Below, in pieces: positions 1-4,996 of a DNA stretch of 5,435 nt; positions within the stretch are counted from its first letter, which is position 1, and each line of letters starts with the position of its first letter. Below the pieces are notes generated by a model. That model saw only the letters and a program-made list of their open reading frames with translations. It was not told the origin of the DNA and did not search any database. Origin of the DNA: CAYHOI01 sp964358175 (GTDB lineage Bacteria; Margulisbacteria; Riflemargulisbacteria; GWF2-35-9); NCBI GenBank assembly GCA_964358175.1, contig CAYHOI010000116.1, forward strand, positions 1 through 5,435, written 5' to 3'. The position numbers and the translations under genes were made by a program.

Positions 1-77
1 AGGGGTGGGTGAGGCGGCAATTTGGAGCAACAAAAGTTATAATTAGAATTGCTGAGGCTTCAGGGTTTTTCTTGCGT
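1..77. other. Short stretch downstream of tilS, no gene identified
   Basis: These 77 bases follow the tilS stop codon. On the minus strand I find no ATG with a ribosome binding site and no GC-rich hairpin followed by a T-run, so neither a next gene start nor a terminator can be called. In many bacteria ftsH or hpt lies after tilS, and such a gene could begin just beyond the left edge. This is only an expectation from family context. A TATAAT on the plus strand at 38-43 has no partner hexamer at a usable distance. Confidence 0.4.
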
Positions 78-1460
78 TCAAACTCCGAAGTTTCCTCCCT
101 CCACCCTCATCTCTAGCACCCTCGAAGTTTCGGGCGTGATTTTCACTCGATCATCGATTTGCCAGCCGACTACCCAGATCATGTTGTTCTTATCCGAAAC
201 GATCCAAATCGCATCACGTGTTTTGAGGGGAATCTTTCGGTCGATGAGGAAATCCTTAAGCTTCTTTTGCTCACTCATCCCAAGGGGAATGAAGCGATCA
301 GCAATTCGTCGATGTCGAACACATAGACTATCCAGGTCTATTTTATCTAGATCCACTCGGACGCTCATCGGGTTGCCTCGATGAAGCCGTTTATCTTTGC
401 TCTGCTTGAGGATCAACGCCCCTGAGACAAGAGAATTCTTACCCATCTTCAGGGATTGAGGCTGGTCATTTTTTGCTACGCCTTCAAGTCGCTTTTCCAA
501 GCCAATTTCGTCATAGCATTTGACCCAGTTCAGCGCGGGGAAAATCTGGCATTGGCTGTGCGCCTTTCGTGTATGAAGCACCTGAATCATCTGTTCCAAG
601 ATCGCCGAGGTCACACGAATCGCCTTTGATCCCTGGCTCAGGATCATCACCTTGAGACACTCTTTCTGAATAAACAGGTGCTCCTTCCTCATACGTTTCA
701 CGCTGTACGTTTTCTCGCCGATTTGGCACGCTTCCAACACTCTCTTCACGTAATCCGAAACAAACGAGGAACATTCATCAGAAAGCTGTTTGAAACGGCT
801 TAATGCATTTTCGGGAGAAGGATTCACGAGCTGCCTGATCATCGGTAGCAGAATCAGGCGCACCTTGTTTCGCACAAAATCCGTGGATTCATTGCTGTGA
901 TCTACCCTGTACGAGATGTGCCGTTCCTCTAGGTAGTCATAGATGGTCTGCTTCGGCACTCTCAGCATGGGTCGGATGACGTACACCCCCTGCCCCACGT
1001 CCATCTGAGTTTGGATACCCATATTCAGCCCCGAAGCACCGGCAAGAAATTGCATTAATAGGGACTCGGTTTGATCCCCAAGATGGTGAGCAGTCACAAT
1101 TTTACTCGCATGCACGCGGATAGCCAGATCGAGAAGCTTCTCATATCGAGCGGTTCGTCCGGCCTGCTCGAGGCTTTGCTTCGTCTCATGAGACAGCACT
1201 CTCACGTCCACGCGATCCTGATAAAACGTCACACCCAGCTGTCGACAATAGCCCTCACAAAAGACTCGTTCTTCGTGCGCCTCAGAACGTAGCCCGTGAT
1301 CCAGGTAAAACGCTCCCAGGTTCATTTTGGGGAACAATTCTCGAAGTAGCGTCAGGCAGGCCGTCGAATCCGCTCCGCCGGAGAAAGCCATGAGCACAGA
1401 GTCTTCTGGTGTGAACAAGTTAGCCTGAAATCGAGAAAGCATTTCCTTTGTTGAATTCAT
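78..1460 (-). CDS. tilS: tRNA(Ile)-lysidine synthetase TilS
   Basis: Cytoplasmic ATP-dependent enzyme that attaches lysine to C34 of the tRNA-Ile CAU anticodon, converting it from AUG to AUA decoding. It is normally essential. From the ATG at 1460 the protein has 460 residues, normal for the long form. The N-type ATP pyrophosphatase domain shows the PP-loop SGGADS (residues 27-32), LDHGLR (53-58), HHLGDQTES (125-133), RPML (163-166) and VDHSN (187-190) followed by the RNKVR segment. The C-terminal TilS domain is clear at about 382-441: RHRRIADRFIPLGM, then KKLKDFLIDRKIP, and a WVVGWQIDDRVK end. The frame is open upstream to 1727, but that part only overlaps the preceding gene. No ribosome binding site precedes the ATG. 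A TTG at 1484, eight codons upstream, is a credible alternative because AAGAGG lies 10 bases before it. The gene follows the FAD oxidoreductase gene closely and is probably cotranscribed with it. Confidence 0.96.
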   Translation of the reverse strand: MNSTKEMLSRFQANLFTPEDSVLMAFSGGADSTACLTLLRELFPKMNLGAFYLDHGLRSEAHEERVFCEGYCRQLGVTFYQDRVDVRVLSHETKQSLEQAGRTARYEKLLDLAIRVHASKIVTAHHLGDQTESLLMQFLAGASGLNMGIQTQMDVGQGVYVIRPMLRVPKQTIYDYLEERHISYRVDHSNESTDFVRNKVRLILLPMIRQLVNPSPENALSRFKQLSDECSSFVSDYVKRVLEACQIGEKTYSVKRMRKEHLFIQKECLKVMILSQGSKAIRVTSAILEQMIQVLHTRKAHSQCQIFPALNWVKCYDEIGLEKRLEGVAKNDQPQSLKMGKNSLVSGALILKQSKDKRLHRGNPMSVRVDLDKIDLDSLCVRHRRIADRFIPLGMSEQKKLKDFLIDRKIPLKTRDAIWIVSDKNNMIWVVGWQIDDRVKITPETSRVLEMRVEGGNFGV

Positions 1461-1481
1461 AGACACTGGAGATGCCGACGG

Positions 1482-1500
1482 CAAAATGGAATTACCTCTT
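1482..1500 (-). promoter_or_regulatory. Shine-Dalgarno and alternative TTG start for tilS
   Basis: On the minus strand AAGAGG (1495-1500) sits in the last codons of the upstream gene and directly before its TAA. Ten bases later comes TTG (1482-1484), in frame with tilS, giving a 468-residue product. The ATG at 1458-1460 has no purine-rich site before it. The PP-loop lies 26 residues from the ATG start and 34 from the TTG start. Both are acceptable for TilS, so the start is unresolved. The arrangement suggests translational coupling to the oxidoreductase gene. Confidence 0.5.
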
Positions 1501-2832
1501 GTATCTTGTAACTTCTGGCTTCCCCTCAAGAATTGAATCTGCCACCTCGACGCCCTGCATGAAGCTGTGATCCATGTTGCCCGTCTCATATCGCCAAAGT
1601 CCAAAGCGGCCACGACTGTACACTTGAAGTTTTTCCAAGGCGGGAATAAGTGCATCGAGGGCGCGGTCTCGATAAACAGATGGAATCGGATAGGAATAAT
1701 CGATCTCAATACAGTCCGTAAAATCAATCAAAGACTGATCTGATTCATGAATAAATTTCGAATCCACAAGACCCCTGATCGTCTTCTCAACAATGGACTC
1801 TCGGTCAAACGAGAAGTGGGTGGAATATGATGTCTCACACATTAGCAGAAAATGCTTTGAACTCTCTGGCACCATATTCGGAGAATAATTCGACAAATAG
1901 GTAACCCGATAAAAAGGCACATTGAATTCTGGGAAATAATTCCAACACTTCGTTTTCAGCTCAGCATCGAGGGGCCGACGAAATCCAATACTGACACTGT
2001 ATCCACCATTATGAAGCAGATCTGCTGTACAGGACTTCAATTCGGACGAAAGGTCTGATGCAACCACAAACTGATCCAGTGGCGAGGTGTTAATCAGCAC
2101 ATCATATTCTCGCGTTGATCCATCCTGAAGCGTTACTTTTTTAGAATGTATATCTATCTTAACCACCTGTTTACCCAGCTGAATATGATCACGAACGCCA
2201 TCGGCAATGGCGTTAAATATTGCACCTGTCCCTCCGCGTAAAGGAAATTTGAAGGTGTTGTTTGGCCCCCAGCCCGTGTCCANNNNNNNNNNATAGAGCA
2301 CTTTCTTGAGATCGATTACACTAACTCGTTCCGATATCCATTCTTTGGACATGAGCGTAAGGGGATGCGCCCACACCTTCGTGTTATACGGTTTCATAAA
2401 ATATTTGGCAATTCCAGCGCCGAAGTTTGCATCGATCCATTCCTCAAAATTCGCGCTGTCGGGATTTAACTTTAGATCAATGAGTCCCTCGATACACTCC
2501 CAAATAAGCTCCCTGGGCAGGAATTTGATGTTGTTCTGAAAGGGATAGGGTACGAACCGGGCAAGAATCCATATCCAGGCCTCACGCACATGTTCGAGAT
2601 AGTTTCCCTGAAGGGCGCGATCTACCACCTTGTCGAAGTAGGGATAGTGTGAAAACAACACATGTCCACCAATATCCATGGTATAACCCTCTCGGCTAAA
2701 ACTTGCCGCCAAGCCACCGACAAAGTTGTTTCGCTCCAGAACCGAATACGATTCGACTCCTAACTCACTTAGACGATGTGCTGCACCCAGACCCGTGGGA
2801 CCCGCTCCAATGATAAGAATATTTTTTCCCAT
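1492..2832 (-). CDS. FAD-dependent oxidoreductase, UDP-galactopyranose mutase / amine-oxidase-like
   Basis: A protein of about 446 residues with an N-terminal Rossmann FAD site (GAGPTG at 9-14, followed by the dinucleotide-binding acidic end VLERNNFVGGLAASF at 31-45) and GGH at 55-57. The middle carries YNTKVWAHPL (149-158) and WISERVSV (165-172), then WGPNNTFKFPLRGGTGAI (188-205). The C-terminal FAD-closing motif is GRFGLWRYETGNMDHSF (408-424). This order matches the amine-oxidoreductase family related to UDP-galactopyranose mutase and protoporphyrinogen-oxidase-like proteins, which often sits in cell-surface glycan clusters. It is longer than classical Glf, so the substrate is unknown and I give no symbol. 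A run of Ns replaces residues 181-184; both sides are in one frame and carry family motifs. The stop overlaps the putative tilS ribosome binding site. The ATG has no Shine-Dalgarno sequence, but a promoter lies almost on top of it. Confidence 0.85.
   Translation of the reverse strand: MGKNILIIGAGPTGLGAAHRLSELGVESYSVLERNNFVGGLAASFSREGYTMDIGGHVLFSHYPYFDKVVDRALQGNYLEHVREAWIWILARFVPYPFQNNIKFLPRELIWECIEGLIDLKLNPDSANFEEWIDANFGAGIAKYFMKPYNTKVWAHPLTLMSKEWISERVSVIDLKKVLYXXXXDTGWGPNNTFKFPLRGGTGAIFNAIADGVRDHIQLGKQVVKIDIHSKKVTLQDGSTREYDVLINTSPLDQFVVASDLSSELKSCTADLLHNGGYSVSIGFRRPLDAELKTKCWNYFPEFNVPFYRVTYLSNYSPNMVPESSKHFLLMCETSYSTHFSFDRESIVEKTIRGLVDSKFIHESDQSLIDFTDCIEIDYSYPIPSVYRDRALDALIPALEKLQVYSRGRFGLWRYETGNMDHSFMQGVEVADSILEGKPEVTRYKR
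2283..2292. other. Assembly gap of 10 Ns inside the oxidoreductase gene
   Basis: Ten consecutive unknown bases interrupt the coding sequence between VLY and DTGWGPN. The reading frame continues correctly across the run if its length is taken as 10. Ten may be a placeholder. My recollection of related proteins suggests about three more residues in this stretch, which would also keep frame, but this was not aligned. Confidence 0.97.
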
Positions 2833-2840
2833 GGCTTAAT

Positions 2841-2869
2841 ATAGTAGTCAAGAATAGGGGAATCGTCAA
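2841..2869 (-). promoter_or_regulatory. Predicted sigma70-type promoter for the oxidoreductase-tilS pair
   Basis: Read on the minus strand, a -35 element TTGACG (2864-2869, five of six consensus bases) is followed by a 17-base spacer and a -10 TACTAT (2841-2846, four of six). The start point would fall about 2834, two bases before the ATG at 2832, so the mRNA would be leaderless or nearly so. This agrees with the absence of a Shine-Dalgarno sequence. The element begins only 14 bases after the leuB stop. There is no terminator between the genes, so leuB read-through may also supply transcript. Confidence 0.5.
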
Positions 2870-2883
2870 ACTACTCAGATTAT

Positions 2884-3933
2884 TTAGACTTCTGCTGCCA
2901 CCAAATCGCCGATTTCTGTAGTGCTATAGCCCATTTTCCCAGCGGATTGGCTTTTCATCTTGCTAATCGTCGTGATCACCGCTTGCTCCACAGCGGTTGC
3001 AGCTTGTTTCTCCCCAAGGTAATCCAGAAGCATTTGCCCTGCAAGAATTGCGGCTATCGGGTTGATGACGTTTTGTCCTGTATACTTCGGGGCACTTCCT
3101 CCAATAGGCTCAAACATGGAGCTCCCTGCTGGATTAATATTCCCCCCGGCTGCCACGCCCATCCCGCCTTGAATCATTGCGCCAAGATCAGTGATAATAT
3201 CGCCGAACATGTTGTCCGTAACAATCACATCGAACCACTCCGGATTTTTTACAAACCACATGGTGGTCGCGTCAACATGAGCATAATCTGTCTGAATGGA
3301 GGGATACTCTTTTGCAACATCATCAAAAGCTCGTTGCCAGAGGTCAAACGCAAAGGTCAGCACATTGGTTTTGCCTACCAAGGTCACCTTTTTGCGTCCG
3401 TTCTTCTGGGCATATTCAAAAGCAAATCGGATACAACGCTCCACCCCTTTTCGTGTATTGATGGATTCTTGAATGGCTACTTCGTCAGGCGTATTTTTCT
3501 TTAGAACCCCCCCAGCTCCAGCATAAAGGCCTTCGGTATTCTCTCGCACTACAACGAAGTCGATATCCTTCGCCGTCTTGTTTTTAATGGGTGTCTCGAC
3601 ACCTGGATAGAGTTTCACCGGCCGCAGATTAACGTACTGATCCAGTTCAAATCGGAGTCTAAGTAATACGCCCTTTTCCAAGATGCCAGGCTTCACATCC
3701 GGATGCCCGATAGCCCCCAACAAAATTGCCTTATAGGGACGAAGATTCTCGATATCTTGATCCGTCAGCGTTATACCCGTTTTTAAATAACGTGCTCCGC
3801 CGAAATCGAATTCATCATATTGAAAGGAAAAGCCATATTTCTTGCCCGCAGCACTGAGAACCTTTCGGCTTTCAGCAACCACTTCAGGCCCCGTACCATC
3901 GCCGGGAATCACAGCTATTGTATAGGTTTTCAT
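2884..3933 (-). CDS. leuB: 3-isopropylmalate dehydrogenase
   Basis: Cytoplasmic NAD-dependent enzyme of leucine synthesis that oxidises and decarboxylates 3-isopropylmalate to 2-oxoisocaproate. The 349-residue protein is full length for the isocitrate/isopropylmalate dehydrogenase family. Visible motifs are PGDGTGPEV (10-18), the substrate-site arginines in LRLRFELDQYVNLRP (91-105), RENTEG (130-135), VGKTNVLTF (186-194), HVDA (219-222) and the metal-binding signature NMFGDIITDLGAMIQGG (241-257), then MFEPIGGSAPKYTGQ (273-287). RENTEG in place of the RELTGG of many bacterial LeuB proteins is the variant also found in actinobacterial-type LeuB. Isocitrate, homoisocitrate or tartrate dehydrogenase are relatives, but overall features fit LeuB best. 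No other leu gene is in the window. ATG at 3933 is chosen over the adjacent TTG at 3936. No Shine-Dalgarno sequence precedes it, but a promoter-like pair lies just upstream. Confidence 0.93.
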   Translation of the reverse strand: MKTYTIAVIPGDGTGPEVVAESRKVLSAAGKKYGFSFQYDEFDFGGARYLKTGITLTDQDIENLRPYKAILLGAIGHPDVKPGILEKGVLLRLRFELDQYVNLRPVKLYPGVETPIKNKTAKDIDFVVVRENTEGLYAGAGGVLKKNTPDEVAIQESINTRKGVERCIRFAFEYAQKNGRKKVTLVGKTNVLTFAFDLWQRAFDDVAKEYPSIQTDYAHVDATTMWFVKNPEWFDVIVTDNMFGDIITDLGAMIQGGMGVAAGGNINPAGSSMFEPIGGSAPKYTGQNVINPIAAILAGQMLLDYLGEKQAATAVEQAVITTISKMKSQSAGKMGYSTTEIGDLVAAEV

Positions 3934-3941
3934 CAACAGGT

Positions 3942-3970
3942 ACTATAATCGAAACCTCAACGTTTCGCAA
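3942..3970 (-). promoter_or_regulatory. Predicted sigma70-type promoter for leuB, near-leaderless
   Basis: On the minus strand TTGCGA (3965-3970, four of six matches to TTGACA) is separated by 17 bases from TATAGT (3942-3947, five of six). The -10 ends 8 bases before the leuB ATG, the same distance as in the promoter of the next gene, so the start point falls within one to three bases of the ATG. The -35 lies inside the toxin-like remnant on the other strand, so it may have been created or changed by the rearrangement there. Confidence 0.5.
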
Positions 3971-4100
3971 GATGTTGCTTGTGAACTACTCCGACTACGT
4001 TTATGTGGCTCCGGTTATCAAAAGTTCGGATGAATTTTTTATGAAAACGATTTTCCAAAATCGGAAATATGCGGCTGAGCATTTAAACATGATCTTTTAA
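3957..4100 (+). pseudogene. 3' remnant of a BrnT-like toxin gene
   Basis: The plus strand encodes about 47 residues ending at the TAA at 4098-4100. The segment runs through KMLLVNYSDYVYVAPVI, then EFFMKTIFQNRKYAAEHL. From memory this aligns without gaps to the C-terminal half of small toxin proteins of the BrnT-like type (about 90 residues), whose tail reads roughly VN-DGYVYLVPFV, FLKTIIPSRKATK-YL. The N-terminal half is missing: upstream of about 3957 the sequence becomes the leuB promoter and leuB itself. The frame stays open back to 3918 only because it crosses leuB antisense. No antitoxin gene follows; the sequence after the stop is DUF805 DNA in the opposite direction. Without its N-terminal half the toxin should be inactive. 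The family name is recollection, not a search result, and the left boundary is approximate. Confidence 0.55.
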
Positions 4101-4197
4101 GGAAGAACTCCCAAAACTCACGTCTTAAAGTACGACCAGAAAATACTGCATATTTCATTAATGTTTCAGTGTACGAACTATACCAGTTGTCTTTCAT
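4039..4197 (-). pseudogene. Truncated DUF805 inner-membrane protein gene
   Basis: A 52-residue frame starts at ATG 4197, 5 bases after a strong AAAGGAG. The N-terminus has the DUF805 hallmark: a WYSSYTETLMKYAVFSGR segment followed by RREFWEFFL. In intact members (about 110-150 residues) this soluble start leads into several membrane helices. Here the resemblance stops after FFL (residue 33, codon at 4099-4101). The remaining 19 residues, beginning KRSCLNAQPH, have no hydrophobic helix and are antisense to the toxin remnant, so they are a random tail. DUF805 proteins have no settled function. The gene follows the complete Fic gene by 10 bases and would have been cotranscribed with it. The short product may be made but should not be functional. 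Confidence 0.7.
4098..4101. other. Rearrangement junction between the toxin remnant and the DUF805 fragment
   Basis: The stop codon of the plus-strand toxin-like tail (4098-4100) overlaps the last DUF805-like codon read from the minus strand (Leu, 4099-4101). Two unrelated, oppositely oriented gene pieces therefore meet with no spacer. This marks a deletion, an insertion end or a mis-assembly. No inverted repeats or target duplication are evident around it. Confidence 0.55.
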
Positions 4198-4202
4198 ATT
4201 TT

Positions 4203-4216
4203 CTCCTTTATGTTAC
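4203..4216 (-). repeat. 14-base junction repeat, copy 1, with the DUF805 ribosome binding site
   Basis: On the minus strand this is GTAACATAAAGGAG. It contains the last codons and stop (TAA at 4208-4210) of the complete Fic gene and the AAAGGAG that serves the DUF805 start. An identical copy lies at 4983-4996, exactly 780 bases away. The two copies are read in different frames relative to the preceding gene: here the second TAA is the stop, in the other copy the first one is. Confidence 0.9.
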
Positions 4217-4975
4217 AGATTTATAGAGCCGAATAAGATCGTTTTGGCTTTCATAAACCATGGCTGATATAAAATTAATAAAGTGTCGTTCGTCTTTGTC
4301 TCCTGTTTGAGCTAGTCGAATGAACTCGATATATTTACTTCTTAATATCGGTGGAATAATAGTTATTGAATAATTGTTTTGCATAAACGCCAAATTCATG
4401 AGTAGCCTTGCCGTTCTGCCATTGCCGTCAATATAGGGATGGATCCTCACAAATTCCAAATGAAGCTTTGCGGCAAACTCAATGGGATGAAGCATTTTTT
4501 GTAGGCCAGAGATTGAATCGTACAATGCTTCCATTTGAGAAGGGATCTCATTGTATTTCGGCGGGGTGTATGTTGTTCCGCTTATTACCACATTTTGCTT
4601 ACGATAAGCTCCAGCGTTAGCCTCATCGATGCGATGATAGAATAAATGATGGAGTTGATTTACATCTTGTTCGTTTATGGTCTTGCCCTTTGCTATATCG
4701 TAGAGGAAATCGAAAGCGTCACTATGGCCCAGGGCTTCTTGATGTTCGCGCAGTGATTTCCCGCCGATGGTCACGCCATCCTCAAGAACTACCTTCGTTT
4801 CAGACTCAGTAAGCGTGTTGCCTTCAAGTGCATTGGAACTATAGGTCAGCCCAATTCGATAGTATTGCTTGATCTGTATTAATAATTCTTCAGAAAGAGG
4901 CTTAAATTCAGAGAGTTCTTTCTTGGTGTTTTCACAATCTGGGATTCTATTATCGTAGTCGTATTTGTTTATCAT
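4208..4975 (-). CDS. Fic-domain protein, class II-like (predicted AMP transferase)
   Basis: Fic enzymes usually move AMP from ATP to a hydroxyl side chain of a target protein. This 255-residue protein has the full active-site loop HPYIDGNGRTAR (179-190), with catalytic His179 and anion-binding Asn185-Gly186-Arg187. Tyr replaces the more usual Phe at position 181. The substrate-clamping flap is near NVVISGTTYTPPK (128-140), preceded by AGAYR (121-125). Upstream, SNALEG (47-52) fits the inhibitory motif (S/T)xxxE(G/N), with Glu51 expected to block ATP binding. Because it precedes the Fic core this is the class II arrangement, in which one chain regulates itself. There is no helix-turn-helix or membrane segment. 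AAAGGAG lies 7 bases before the ATG. It follows another Fic gene by 17 bases, probably in one operon. The AT-rich composition differs from the leuB-tilS block and suggests transfer. The target is unknown. Confidence 0.92.
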   Translation of the reverse strand: MINKYDYDNRIPDCENTKKELSEFKPLSEELLIQIKQYYRIGLTYSSNALEGNTLTESETKVVLEDGVTIGGKSLREHQEALGHSDAFDFLYDIAKGKTINEQDVNQLHHLFYHRIDEANAGAYRKQNVVISGTTYTPPKYNEIPSQMEALYDSISGLQKMLHPIEFAAKLHLEFVRIHPYIDGNGRTARLLMNLAFMQNNYSITIIPPILRSKYIEFIRLAQTGDKDERHFINFISAMVYESQNDLIRLYKSVT

Positions 4976-4982
4976 TTGTTAG

Positions 4983-4996
4983 CTCCTTTATGTTAC
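4983..4996 (-). repeat. 14-base junction repeat, copy 2, with the ribosome binding site of the complete Fic gene
   Basis: An identical GTAACATAAAGGAG on the minus strand. It contains the stop codon of the right-hand Fic gene (TAA at 4993-4995) and the AAAGGAG that serves the ATG at 4975. With the copy at 4203-4216 it brackets the complete Fic gene as a direct repeat. Confidence 0.9.

Noticed and set aside
49..384. 111-residue plus-strand open frame
   Set aside because: Antisense to the conserved C-terminal TilS domain; serine/arginine-rich composition is typical of a shadow frame.
1461..1727. 89-residue N-terminal extension of the tilS frame
   Set aside because: It overlaps the 3' end of the oxidoreductase gene, shows no TilS family sequence, and the PP-loop is correctly placed from the ATG at 1460 (or TTG at 1484).
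2947..3504. 185-residue open frame on the plus strand within leuB
   Set aside because: It is wholly antisense to the well-conserved leuB coding sequence, has no ribosome binding site and no family resemblance.
3934..3936. TTG start of leuB one codon before the ATG
   Set aside because: The adjacent ATG is a better initiator and places Met directly before KTYTIAVIPGDG, the usual family N-terminus.
4048..4063. Perfect palindrome CGATTTTCCAAAATCG followed by four Ts on the minus strand
   Set aside because: Terminator-like in form, but the stem is mostly A-T pairs, the T-run is short and it lies in the coding frame of the toxin remnant. Too weak to call.
4203..4996. Integron cassette sites (attC) at the Fic junctions
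   Set aside because: The junctions are only 17 and 10 bases long, with no paired GTTRRRY/RYYYAAC core sites or imperfect inverted repeat, so they cannot be attC sites.
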